NCBI GenBank assembly: GCA_029204225.1
Contig: CM055112.1
Coordinates: forward strand, 29,839,203-29,903,202
Source of the DNA: Diphasiastrum complanatum
Lineage: Eukaryota > Streptophyta > Lycopodiopsida > Lycopodiales > Lycopodiaceae
DNA: 64,000 nucleotides
Direction of reading: 5' to 3'
A model generated the notes under the pieces. The model was not told the DNA's origin and ran no database searches. It saw only the letters and a list, made by a program, of their open reading frames with translations. The translations under genes were made by a program, and so were the position numbers. Below are positions 33,576 to 45,131 of this stretch, piece by piece. Position 1 is the stretch's first letter. Each line of letters starts with the position of its first letter.

Positions 33576-35031
33576 TGTCGTAAAACGATGGTTGTGAGCG
33601 CAGCGGAGGATCGGTTACTCAGAGCGTTGGCGTGTAGGAACAAAAACGCAACAGTTAGCAGTAGAAATATTCAAGTAGAGGAATTCATACAGTTTGTAGT
33701 AGTGAGACAAAAATTGCACTGTGATAAAAATCAACAGTGAGTGCAATGGCTTGAAGTAATAACTTTAGCTTGTTGAGCGTGATAATGCTGGCTACAGATA
33801 ACTCTAATTGAAAAAAGAAAATTAATACCTACATAGCTTGATTCAGTTAATATAGAGATTTACAAGAGAGAAAATATCTTACAAGCCTTTAAGGCTATTT
33901 ATGCCAGTCTTTGCATATGTACAAAAGCTGGTAACCATCAACCGCCTTTGGGATATTTGTTTGTCCAACTTTTTATTTAGAGTTACTCATAAGTTGACGA
34001 AGTCGATTAGCCAAAAATGTGGGAAAAACGAAAAAGGCAAAAGTGCCTTAAAAATGATTTCTAAGGTATTCTGGCCACTTGGCTAGTGTGTCGCATTTTT
34101 TGCTAAGGAGTGAAAAAGACGAAAAAGACGAAGGTGCCTTTAAAAAATGATTTCCAAGGTATTTTGGCCACTTGGCCAGTGTGTCGCATTTTTCGCTAAG
34201 GAGCGAAAAAGACGAAGGTGCCTTAAAATGATTTCTAAGGCATAGAAAATCTCAAAGGGAAAAATGTGACGGCCTAAAAATATGTTGTCGGCCTTTGGTA
34301 CTTCAGAATGCTCATTATTTGAAAGATTTGTTTTAAGGCTGAGCATAAGAAATCTAACATAAACTCCATAAGGCACTTTATGGCTTGAAGCAATCTGCTT
34401 GAGCATGGTTTCAGAGGATCAATGAGATACAAGAACAATTCATTCAAGATCAGACAAAATTTAGAATAATATGTGCATACTAGCTACAATATCATCTATT
34501 GATTTTCTTGATTTTGAGCACTTTGTGACAGATCCACACAGTGCATTAGCATGAGAGAAAATAAAATGTTCTCCCACGAATAGTGTCTCGCTTACTAGCG
34601 AACTTCTTGGATCTATTGATCCTCTTACAAAATTGTCTCGGACTTGTATTTTGTATTTTTTGTCTATTTGTATATGTTTGATGCATCAAGCGAAATGTAT
34701 ATATTTCGCAAACTTTTTCGTGTCGCTTCAAGTAACGTCCCTGATCAGACAAATTAAACATCTATAACTAATTATGGATTACAAGAGTGGTGGATTAGCT
34801 ATGTCCTAAAGCTCTTCCGCTGATGTCACCATATCAGATCAAGGATTTGTACTTCATGGTACTTGATTGATCTTCTTGGTTTCTTTGGAGCATGAAGGAT
34901 TTTGTGTCGCAAACATTTTCGCTTCGTGTCTTGTCGTGATGTTCGTGAACATTTTCGTTTCATGTCTTTTCGTCAAATTGAGAGGTGAAAGCCAGCAAAG
35001 CTGTGGTAATAGAAAAGTTTTGTTTCTTTAG
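33576..35031 (-). repeat. Long LTR (about 1.46 kb) between copia C and copia B
   Basis: Bounded by the B primer site and the C polypurine tract (reverse of 35032-35043, within the C-terminal coding). It contains a tandem repeat with units starting at 34043, 34134 and 34218 (91 and 84 bases, then a partial unit) and many CG-containing phrases such as TTTTCG and TGTCGC. It could be one LTR or two abutting ones. Confidence 0.55.
34043..34245. repeat. Tandem repeat inside the LTR
   Basis: Two near-identical units (91 and 84 bases) and a partial third, each with GGCCACTTGGC and TGTGTCGCATTTTT. Confidence 0.85.
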
Positions 35032-36541
35032 CTCCCTCTCAAAGAATGATAGCTTGATGACTCCAAGACTGCTCCTCTGTTTCTCGAACAGACCTTTGTC
35101 TAAGGCCTTTTTGAAAATGTCAGCAACCATCTCCTTCGTTCCAATGAAAGTAGTCTGCGACATCTTCTTCCCAATCAGATCCCTTATCAAGTGGTACTTG
35201 ATTGTGATGTGTTTCGTCCTTGAGTGAAACACATGATCCTTTGTCAGATGTATTGCGGATGTATTGTCCATCTGCAAAATTAGAGATTCATTCCTCGTTT
35301 CACCTAGTTCATCAAGGAACTGTTGGAGCCAAATGATCTCATTTGCCATCTTTGCTGCTGCTATGTACTCTACTTTACAGGATGACTAACCCACATTGGT
35401 CTTGCTGACACAGAGAATTGCTACTTCTGAAGTGATGGTACATCCTCTTGAGACACTTTTGCAGTCGTCCTTGAGAGATGACCAGCTAGCATCACTGTAG
35501 GAAAACATTTGAAATCCTACATCACGAGGATAACACAATCCAAAATCCTTCGTTAATTGAAGGTTTTGCAAGATTCGTTTCGCAATCTTCCAATGAGTCA
35601 AGCCTGGATTCGTATTAAATTGGCTCATCCTAAACACGACATAAGCAATGTCAGGATGTGTGTTATCTGCAAGGTACATTAGTGATCCGATTAGCTTCTT
35701 GTATGGTATATGCTGCATCAATTCTCTTTTTTCTTCAGTCTTCGAACAATCTTCATTCGTTAGGATTGTTCCTGCAAGCATTGGAGTATTTGCTCCTTTG
35801 CAATTCAGCATCCCAAAATCTTCTAACATCTTCTGGATATATCTGGACTGATGAAGGTACAATTTACCTTCCTCATAGTTCCTGTCAATCTGTAAGCCAA
35901 GATAACATCTAGCTTCTCCCAGGTTTGCAATCTCAAAATATTTTGAGATGTCATACTTCACCTCAGAATAATTTTCTAACTTTTGCAAAGTATCAAAGTG
36001 TCGTCCACATATACAGCTACAATGATGATCTTCCCATCTGTAATTCTTATATAAACATTGGAATCAACTAGTAGTGGCTTGAATCCTAAAGATTTCAAGG
36101 CTTGATCTTTATTCTCATACCATTGTCACGCTGATTGCTTTAGACTGTAGATACTTCTGTGCATTCTGCATGCATAAGTAGGAAGTGAATTTGAAATGTA
36201 GCCTGGAGGTTGATCCATGTAGACTTCTTCGTCTAGCTCACCATGCAAAAACGATGTCTTTTCATCCACGATGTAATCCTGAGATCATAAGTAGCTGCAT
36301 ATGCAAACAATAAACGTAACAACAAATATTTCAAGATAGGAGAGAAGGTCTCAGCATAGTCGATATCATATCTTTGAGAAAACCCCTTCGCTATAAGTCT
36401 AGCCTTATACTTTGAAATTTTTCCATTCGGCCCATACTTCAGCTTGTATACCCACTTGCATTGTACAATTTTTTGCTTATCTGGTAATGGCTGCAACGTC
36501 CATACCTCATTCTTCCTCATGGATTCCATCTCCTCATTCAT
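34960..36541 (-). pseudogene. Copia C reverse transcriptase and RNase H
   Basis: Minus strand. RT N-terminus at 36233-36541 (EEMESMRKNEVWTLQPLP, YKARLIAKGFSQRYDIDYAETF). The active site YVDDTLIL lies in a gap between frames near 36010-36030. The rest of RT is in 35386-35988 (GEARCYLGLQID, MYLADNTHPDIAYVVF). RNase H is at 34960-35349, with MANEIIWLQQFLDELG, QMDNTSAIHL and HSRTKHI; the early Asp is seen as SDASW. The frame continues through the polypurine tract into the LTR. Confidence 0.88.
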
Positions 36542-36550
36542 GGCTTAGAT

Positions 36551-38100
36551 CTATTTGTCTTTCTTTGGACATTCAATTGCTTCCTCGAATGTTTGTGGTT
36601 CTCCACTGAATCCACAAAACTCTTCTGATGTAGAAACTACGCTGTCTAGCACAAATCTTGCTGGCGCTCTTCGTTCTTTTGTCAATCTTTTAGGAAATCC
36701 TTCTGGTACTGCAATTCTCTTGCCTTTATCTGATCTGCTAGGTCCAGAACCATTTTGGTTTACAGGTGTTGTAGCAGTAGGCTGGTTTGCGAATCTTTCT
36801 TCATTTGATTCATCGCTCGAATGAGGTGCAACTCGAACATCTTTGTCTGAGTGTTCATCCTCTGCTCCCTCTGTCATAGTTGCTAGATCATAGTACTGTC
36901 TTCCAAGGACTTCATAATTGATAGGATCATTGTTGGCCATATAGATTCTGTACTATGACGAATGATTGTCATATCCTACAAGATATCCTTGTTCTGTTTT
37001 CTCATCAAGCTTCTTTCAAAGCTTGTCAGGAATATGTGCATATGCTACACAACCAAAGATTCGAATATGAGTCAGATTGGGTATCCTACCCCACCATAAT
37101 TTGTGTGGTGTTGTGTGAGGAACACCAGATTTTGCTGTCTTGTTTTGAATGTAAGCAGCTGCAGCTACTGCTTCAGCCCACAACACTCTTGGAGCCTTCG
37201 AATACGCCATCATGCACCTGGCAGTTTCCATAAGAGTCCTATTCTTTCTTTTTGCAACACCGTTGTGGTGCGGTGTATAAGATGCAATCCTTCTGTGAAT
37301 AATACCTCGATCATTGCAAAATCAGTGAATCAGTTTGAGATGTATTCTTCGCCCCAATTTGTTCTAATCTGTTTCACCATATTTCTTGTGCATCTTTCTA
37401 TCCAATTCACATACTCTGTGAATTTGTCAAATGCTTCTAATTTATTGTGAATGAAGTAGACTCTGGCCAATTTACTGTAATCATCAATAAAGGTGATATA
37501 ATATTTCGAGCTTCCTACTGAGATCACATTGAAAGGTTCACAGATGTCTGAATGTACTAGCTCTAGAATATTTGTAGTTCTGTAGGAGTCTTTGACAAAA
37601 TGAGTACATGACATCTTATCCTTTATACATGCATCACAGGTTATCGAACTGGTTGCATTCGAGATGCTCACCCCTGAGATTGCTCCATGATTGCTTGCTT
37701 GATATAGTGTCATTGAATTCATATGGCATAGTCTCCCTATGCCATAGAATATCTAATGAATCATCGTGGGTTTGATGCACTTGATCTGCAGGTAGGCATA
37801 CCTTCAAGTGATACAGATTGCCTTTTCTTCTACCTTGAGTGATCAATGTACTGGTGCTTGCATCAACAACATTGCATGCTTCGTCTGAGAACGTTACACG
37901 CATCCTTGCATCAACTATTCTTGCCACTGATAGCAAGTCCTGCTGCAATGTAGGCACAAACAGAGCATCTTCGAGTCGTCTGTCTCTGCCATTAATGTTG
38001 AGCCATAGTAAACCAATACCATTCACTTGATGCTTTGATCCATCTCCAAGAATGATAAATCTTGATGCATCTGCACTTCAAAAGTCACATGATCCATCTT
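36551..38100 (-). pseudogene. Copia C protease end, pre-integrase, integrase and linker
   Basis: Minus strand. 37634-38026 holds the GAG-pre-integrase portion (LLSVARIVDARMRV, GNLYHLKVCLP). 37330-37722 holds CDACIKDK and the core (LVHSDICEP, FIDDYSKLARVYF), but the second Asp is lost (IRTNWGEEY). 37016-37231 holds METARCMMAYSKAPRVLWAEA. 36551-36940 is the acidic/Pro linker (DPINYEVLGRQYY, RAPARFVLDS). Frameshifts separate all blocks. Confidence 0.85.
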
Positions 38101-39061
38101 GATGTAACGAAGTGTGAGGTAGCTCCTAAATCAAGGATTACCTCATGTGTGTCAAGTGTTGATACTGCACACATGTCTGCACAAATGTAGGCGGTCGAAT
38201 TTATGTGATTCGATCTTTCTTCATCCATCTTCGAGCTCTCTGGATCTTCGACATACGACGAAATATTATTGTTCTCCTGTCTGCTTTGAGCTTGTTTGTT
38301 TCTTGGGTTTTGACAGCAGTCCATGGCTACATGACCCTTCTTATGGTAGTGAATACATTCAATTTTTGAATTTAGCCAACACGAATCGATAGTATGTCCT
38401 TCATGTTTGCATCTCACGCATGTCTTCTTGTCTCTACTCTGTTGTTTTGGCTTTTCTTTGTTCCTCCATTTGCCTTTGCTGTGTCCTTTTGCTTGCTGAT
38501 CTCGATCCTGCTTTCGATCTGACTCCCTCTTAGGCTTGAATTGCTTCTTTGTCTTCTCCTTGTTGCTGTAGAGGGCTTGGTTAGAAGCATCCTTTTGGTC
38601 GAGGTGCTCTCGAGCTTCACTTCTTCTCGAATCTCGACAACTGCCTTTTCAAGTGTCATAGTAGGATCCTTTGCTAGTTGCGTTCTGGCTGTTTGGAAGG
38701 ATCTTGATAAAGCTCTTAACAAATAAGTAAGCTGCTTTTTTGCTGATACTGTATTTTTTGCTCCAAAATTGTATAATGAAAGAAATAGATCCTTCATCTT
38801 CCTGATAAAGGAAGTGAGGTCTTTGCCATCCCATTGCAGATTTGTCAGTTGATCTTCGAGTAGCATGATTTGACTGCGTGATTTTGTTTGAGATCTTGTG
38901 AGTAAAGTATCCCACATCTCTTTTGCTTTAAAGAGTGTAGCCAGGTCAAGAGTCAAGCTATCCTTGATGGATGATGACAACACGGCTACTGCCTTGTCAT
39001 TCTTCTCCCATCTAACGACTTCTAGAGATTCTAAAGGATCGAAATAGCTACTAATTTGCAA
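38085..39061 (-). pseudogene. Copia C gag with two zinc knuckles and protease start
   Basis: The minus-strand frame 38414-39061 has VRWEKNDKAVAVLSSSI, LFKAKEMWDTL and IEIREE-type Lys/Glu-rich coding. The next frame (38085-38417) has RCKHEGHTIDSCW, then ECIHYHKKGHVAMDC, two successive CCHC-type knuckles (the second has Tyr-His for its second Cys), then the protease start LDLGATSHFV. Upstream of 39061 the start of gag is not recognised. Confidence 0.85.
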
Positions 39062-39551
39062 CCTTGAGAATAGAATAATTTAGTCTAAAAGGTTAAACTT
39101 GTGCATATTCTAGTCTTCCATTTAAAGAGGATCTTCTCATATTCTAGAATCAACTTGGTTTTCCAGAACCAATTGTCTATACATCGACCTTATTTCACAT
39201 CAAGAAGTGGTCATAATATTGATAATGAGATAGTAATCGAGGATGACAAGATGAACGCATAAGTGTTGTATCTTGAATTGTACTAATTGATCTATAAAGT
39301 CAAATTCTATATTGGAGCTAACTTTTTTGTTTATTTCAAAAAACTTTGTATCTTGATGAGTTTGCAATCCATCGAGGAGATCAGAGATCTTCTACTATTG
39401 AATTCCAAAAAGACCATGCACTGGGCCAATATTTGAAGTTTTGTAAGAATAATGAGATAAGTGAATGGAATCTCCTATGTAAGCAAGCTTCTTGTTTAAG
39501 TCCTTAACTCTCAACACATGAATGTCCACTCTCTTCTTTAGTTTGAAAACA
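39062..39551. other. Unassigned spacer between copia C and copia E
   Basis: No recognisable coding motif or LTR edge. It could be decayed continuation of the E internal region (minus strand). Confidence 0.4.
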
Positions 39552-39887
39552 TTAAAGGATTTGATTCTTCAAGGATAGCAACCTTGAAGTATTCTTGGAT
39601 TCATATATCTTTTGAAGAGTTTTCCATGCTTTTTGAGCCGAGGTGCAAGCACCTACCTCCTTAAGAAGCTCATGAGCTACATTCATTTTTATACAATGGA
39701 GAACCTTGCACCTCCTTTTGTATTTTGTAGCTTCTTGAGGGTGAATGGGCTCATCCTCTTCACCACTCACTATATCCATTAATTCTTGTAGAATATGAAT
39801 TGATTCCATTCTTAGCTTCCAAATTGAATAATTAGAAGCATTCAATCTATCATGTGAATCCAAAAAATATGCATTCATTGAAGCCAT
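39552..39887 (-). pseudogene. Copia E gag N-terminus
   Basis: A minus frame of 111 codons opening MASMNAYFLDSHDRLNASNY. It shares SIWKLRMESI, ALHCIKMN-like LHCIKMNVAHELL and YESKNTSRLLSLKNQIL with the young copia gag at 55171, so it is a relative of that family. The rest of the element is not recognisable downstream. Confidence 0.88.
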
Positions 39888-40659
39888 CTATCTTCAAACA
39901 AAATCTTGATCACAAGAATAGATGCAAAATAGAAATGATTGAAGACTAGCTATCCCATTACCTAGGGACTTGAGAAAGCTCAAAACTTGACCTCTCAATA
40001 AGATCCTATCTGATCTTAAGCCAAATAAAATCTATTAATGTCAACAAGAATGAAAACTAGCTTGAATTTGCATAAAAATCGGATCTAGAATTGCCTCCTC
40101 CTTGATCTCGACTTCACAAGGATACAATATTCATCTAACCAGAACCAAAAGGAATCATATGCCTCTTCAAATTATTTCTACAAGATCAGGTTGAATCATC
40201 ATGCAATAATCAATCCAAACTATCTCCCAAATCAAGCAAAAAATGAACACAATCTTGACTAGAATTGCATTCCTTGATGAGCACTTCGCAAAGTCTTTCG
40301 GCTGACCCCAAAATTGAATTTCTAAGATCTCAATAAGTCTAAGAATGACTATTATATTAACAAAGCTAAGAATCTACCTTCCTTTTGATTGATTGAAAAC
40401 TATTCCTTATGATAGACTCCACAAATTGAGTAGCATCAATATGATGAAAGTGCAAGTTTTGATCCAATTGATAAGAGATGACCACAACTCAGATTTTGAA
40501 GCTAAAAAGACTGTAAATAAAAAACCATTAGATCCTTCTTCACTCAAATTGATCAAGAATTTAAGGTATTACTCATAGATTATGTCTAGATAGCAATCAA
40601 TGCTTGAATTGCATCAAAATCTATTATTGTAGCATGAAGTGAAGCTCATTTCTTGGAAT
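39888..40659 (-). other. Copia E leader
   Basis: Non-coding stretch between primer site and gag. It holds AT-rich phrases and no conserved frame. Confidence 0.6.
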
Positions 40660-40672
40660 GGCTGTGATACCA
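40660..40672 (-). other. Primer binding site of copia E
   Basis: The minus strand reads TGGTATCACAGCC, initiator-Met type with one difference from the common form, next to an LTR edge at 40673. Confidence 0.85.
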
Positions 40673-41150
40673 TGATAAAAATGCAGCAAAATAATCCAAT
40701 TTGATCCTAGAAATGATGGAGAAAGCACCTACTTAAGATCCAAACAAGATCTAGAATCTAGATTACTAATCAATGCATTGATTCCTAGCTTATCTTGGCT
40801 TGAACTCCATGAATTAGCTACAAAACTCTTCACACGTGTGAAAGTATGGCCCACTGCTACCTGCGTACTGTACCTGCAACTCCAAACTCATTCAATCATC
40901 ACAAAAATCATTTGCCAATAGCATTCATCAATGAAATCATAGACTCAAACTAATCAAGAAGGAAAATCTCGATTTGCTCATTATTGGATGGAAATCCCAT
41001 CACATATTTGTACATGTAGAGCTCGGATCTGAGCATATTAGGGCTTATATATATTCATCATAACCTAAACCTAACATCTACCCTAAAGATCCACTTGATC
41101 CGCCCTATTTAGGGTCAATTCCTCAAGATCCAAAAACAATGAGAAAAATG
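40673..41150 (-). repeat. 5' LTR of copia E (far edge uncertain)
   Basis: Begins TGATAAAAATGC on the plus strand. It contains CACACGTGTG near 40838-40847 and, on the minus strand, TATATATAAG near 41041-41054, a possible TATA box. The high edge is not defined by a repeat. Confidence 0.5.
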
Positions 41151-41439
41151 TTATTTTTTGCTCCTACTTTTTCTCTACCCTATCTATGCACACTCTTTGG
41201 ACATATCCCAAAGGTACCATTCCAAAGCTAGGTTAATGATTTGACTTAGAATAAGTTATCCTATGCTTTTGGCATGTGGTATGACATCCCACAACATGGC
41301 CTCAAAGTCATTTACAAGTGGTAATTGTGCAAACTAGCTTGTGTAAATTTAATAATAGCTACTGAGATTGGTCTCGCATTTTGGTTGCAAGATCTCAAGT
41401 TGGAGTTGGTAGGACACCATTATTGGCTCTTGCACCTCA

Positions 41440-42322
41440 GACAAGGAGGCTTGGGACACACTAAAATACATCTATGAGGCAAAGAACACATCTAGATTGC
41501 TTACTCTTAGAAGTCAAATCTTCCAATTACCAAAAGAGTGATGAGAGTGCCTCAAATTATGTGTTGAGAGTGAAAGATATTCGTAGAGAGCTTGCTTGCA
41601 TAGGAGACAATCTCAACCAAAGAGAGTTAGTGCAAGTGATTTTTAAAAGATTGAGAGATGAATTTGACAATATTATTAAATCTTATGCAATCAAGGAGGA
41701 ACTTCCAAGCTTGAGGCACTACAAGGAGTTCTCATTTTCGAGGATTGTAGGCAAGAGAACAAGCTATCGATGATGAATCAATTTTCATTGAAGGACGGTG
41801 GAGAGGAGAAAGTATTCTTCTCAAAGGACAAGCCGTGAGGAAAGAGCAAAGAGCAACATCAACATTTCAAGGAGGAAAAATCTAAGGAGGAGAGTGATGA
41901 GGATTCATCACAACAATTCAAAAATCCAACAAGAAGTGTTTCTTTTTTGGTAAGAAGGGGCATTTTGCTTCTAATGGTTTCAAGAAGAAAAACTTCCTCA
42001 AGCAAGGTAAGCTTACTAAAGAGAGTGAAGGTGAGGTAGAAGGGAGTTATGAGAAAGAATCTCTCATGATGCCAATGTACTCTTCTTCTAGTTTTGAAGA
42101 TGAAAATGCATGGTGAATAGATAGTGGATCCAGTTCTCATATGACTAGTTCAAGAAAATCTTTTACTCATATTGCATCTTACAAAGAATATCAAAGTTCA
42201 TCTCCATTTTCTGTTAATGGTTATTGCAAGATAGAAGGAATTGGTAGTGTACCAGTTGGTGTTGGATTCACTATGACTCTTTATGATGTAATTATTGTAC
42301 CTAATCTCACCATGAATCTCAT
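41440..42322 (+). pseudogene. Copia F gag, zinc knuckle and protease relic
   Basis: Plus strand. EAWDTLKYIYEAKNTSRLLTL is followed in another frame by YQKSDESASNYVLRVKDIR and ELVQVIFKRLRDEFDN. A decayed knuckle with CFFFGKKGHFASNG (two Cys lost) is near 41935-41985. The protease reads IDSGSSSHMTSS near 42118-42155, then GYCKIEGIGSVPVG and YDVIIVPNLTMNL. Related to the young copia. It ends abruptly at 42322, where palindromic DNA begins. Confidence 0.85.
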
Positions 42323-42339
42323 GCCGAAAAATTTATGCG

Positions 42340-42610
42340 TGTAGATTATCCACGCATGGATAATCTAGGCCAAATTGAATTTTGAAAATTTCAACAACTG
42401 TTTGGGAGGGAGTGGATAATCTAGGCTAAATTGAATTTTGAAAATTTCAACAACTGTTTGGGAGGGAGGCTTGGCGGCATGGACAACGGTTTTATGTGTG
42501 GATAATCCACACGTGGATTATCTATGCAAATTCAATTATCTCAACGACTTCACCGGACTTCAGTTATCCACACGTAGATATCTTCTGCATGGATTATCCA
42601 AGCATTTCTT
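42340..42610. repeat. Palindromes and 56-bp tandem duplication
   Basis: Two 22-bp palindrome-like units: 42344-42365 (arms GATTATCCA and TGGATAATC) and 42501-42522 (arms GATAATCCAC and GTGGATTATC). Between them a 56-base unit is duplicated in tandem (42358-42413 and 42414-42469), with one substitution visible. Further TTATCCACACG and GGATTATCC half-sites run to 42600. Same class as 9560-9945. Confidence 0.85.
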
Positions 42611-42779
42611 TTTTTTGCTTGTTGATAATGAAATGAGATTAGTTAAATAAATATTTTTCTAAAGTGAGTTATATTCTAATTCATTACATTTGTAAAAGTG
42701 TCCTCCTCTTGTTTACTTAGTTATGAGTTGATTATATGTAATCAACTTCCCTAAAGAATCACATCAACTAGTTCAAGAA

Positions 42780-43450
42780 CTTGTTGAAGAAAATGGCCAC
42801 TGTCGGATCAGTCATAGACAATCAAGTAGTAGTAATGACACTACTTTCAAGCTTTCCAAGCTCATACAATAGCTAGGTGATGATTATCACGACACATCCA
42901 AAATTGAGAGTCATTACAATGTTGCTAAAGGAAGACACCAGAAGGAACGAAACCTCCAATTCCTCAACTGTCCTCAACTATTAACTCTCACACCTTATAC
43001 AACAATTGAGGCTCGACTAAGTAGAAGAAGAAAGGCCTGAGTCCATCAAAGCAAAACTAGAAGTTGACACAGCATCAAGAGCAGTCGAACCCACCGACAA
43101 TGAAGAAGTTGTTCTACAAATACTGCAAATGAACCAACCACAAGATTCAAGATTGTCGTATACTACAAGCCAAGAATAACAATAAAGGCCAATCAAATCA
43201 GATGGCAAATGCACCTGTAGAAGCATCATAGCCTAACGAAGAAGTGGATCATGATGCATTCATGACTAGCCATCAAGAAGCATCAAATGACAACTCTTGG
43301 TTTCTGGATTCCAGAGCCACACAACACATGACCAGGCTGCTTTGACTCATATATGTCTTACAGTACCAAAAGATATGTTCACCTGGGCGACAATAGCACA
43401 CATTACTGTAAATTCACTCGCATTGTCACAATGTCACAGAAATACTCTAT
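42780..43450 (+). pseudogene. Copia G gag, zinc knuckle and protease relic
   Basis: Plus strand, three frames. MTLLSSFPSSYNS is the gag phrase seen in B (LLLSLPEAYKNW). A zinc knuckle FYKYCK, a stop, then TNHKIQDC is near 43100-43165. The protease NSWFLDSRATQHMT (DSGAT with Gly to Arg) is at 43290-43330, then VHLGDNSTHYC in another frame. Closest in type to copia B. Confidence 0.8.
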
Positions 43451-44339
43451 TATTGAAGACATGCAAGAGAATGGCACTCAACATATTGGAAAAGCATGAC
43501 TTAGCTAACATATTGGAAAATCCTGACTTGTTGACTCAACCGACATATCAAGGAGATCCGCCATGTCGACTTATCGACTACCCATCTTAATAGGCCATGG
43601 CAGCGACTCACTCGACTTTCAAATAGTCAAAGCCTCCTTGTGCTCACTCTTGGTACTATGCAAATGACTTGGACAATGACAACAACAACCATGATCTCCT
43701 GCAGATAGCACAATGGCTCCATGCATCTTCTTTGTACACTCATCTACACAAATGTAAATTGTATATAGTTGATCATTGTAATCAATTGTGTATGATCAAA
43801 TCAATTAGAGACAGACATTGCAGATGCTTTAATGCATTGATTCGTTCTTTAGACTGATTGTCAATAATAAGGTTCATAGCTTTTACAAAGTGGAGTTAGC
43901 TTCTTGAGCACACAATTTTTCTCACTATTGTCTTGAGCTCATAGCCATCAAACTAACGTGTATTTCCATACACTAATTTGAATCAATTATTATCTTTTAT
44001 TGCATTCAAATCTCTTGTCATGATTGTATGTTTGGCTAGTACATCTTTTTGTGTGACATTTTTATTGCTCCGTCTTATTGTTTGCTCCCCGGCTTCCACA
44101 AACAACTACTCAATTAAACTCTAATTTAATCTTGAGTTCGCCTACTATTGTAGTAGTGCACGCACTGAGGGAATTAGTCAACCATTGCCTCCACACAGTA
44201 GTAGGATCGTCCCTATCTGATTGTTCGACCGATCCGATCTGTCGTCGGAACCATTCCACACCATTCCCCAACATGGAGGGTAGACATAATCACTTTAGTT
44301 CATTTATGATGAGTTTGAGTAGTCAATAGGCCTTAATCT
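43451..44339. other. Unassigned region
   Basis: No domain recognised. Open frames here lack family motifs. Confidence 0.4.
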
Positions 44340-44929
44340 TGAGTTTTGGGGGTCCTTTGAGTTTTCCACCCCTTGGTTGGTAGGTGATTAGGCCAAAATT
44401 AGTCCATGATGTAGCTCGAGGTAGTGTAGGCTCTTTAAACTTGGCTTGATGGTAGAGAGCTAGTGACATCTAATTTTGTGTTGTCATGTTGTCATGTGAC
44501 CATTCAAAAGAGAGAGATCCAAATCATATGCAAGAGATGCCAAGCCACTAGACCAATCAAGTTTAGAGGTGATATGTAAGAGGTCCAATCATATTGCTTG
44601 TTGAATACACCTCTTGGAGCTTAAGTCGCTATTAGAGAGTGAGAGAGAGTGATTCTATTGTGAGTTCTTTGGTGAGATCTTGAGATTCTACATGTAGAGG
44701 GTTTTTGCACATTCTCTCTCTACTCGAGACTTCATGTACTCTTTATCTCTCTACCCGAGAGCAAGCCAATTCCATATTTAGTTTTTTTTTATCACAAGTT
44801 GCCTTTCAATGTTTTTGATAAATGGTGAATGATTCATGCATGGTTTATGTGCTCTTGCCTTAACTACATAGATTCTATCTTGGTGCTAGATCTATGTGAA
44901 ATCACACACACCTTAGGAGATCATTCACA
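44340..44929 (+). repeat. Plus-oriented LTR related to the 45132 LTR
   Basis: Compared with the reverse of 45132-45828 it shares the order of CCAAT phrases (44553, 44585), TCTCTCTAC with CCGAGAG motifs (44715-44770) and the end CACACCTTAGGAGATCA (44905-44922). It ends TCATTCACA. The start is a guess. Confidence 0.5.
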
Positions 44930-44970
44930 TTTTTTACTGCTCATGCACATGTGAGATCACCAAAATTTTA

Positions 44971-45081
44971 ATGGTTGATGTTTCCATGTATATCAATTTT
45001 ATTGCTAGTGATATTGTTATTCTTCTCATTTATGTAGATGACATTATCCTATGTGGAAGTAGAATCAAATTGGTTGAATAG
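44971..45081 (+). pseudogene. Copia RT active-site fragment
   Basis: Thirty-six plus-strand codons with SMYIN, ILLIYVDDIIL and a TAG stop. It is the YVDD region of a copia reverse transcriptase alone. Confidence 0.8.
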
Positions 45082-45131
45082 ACCAAAATAGTGTTGAATT
45101 TCACACGTGTGGATTGTCCACAACATGTACT

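Noticed and set aside
42560-42580. TTATCCACA, identical to the bacterial DnaA box, and near copies at 9650-9671
   Set aside because: The context is plant nuclear DNA full of retrotransposons; a bacterial origin makes no sense here.
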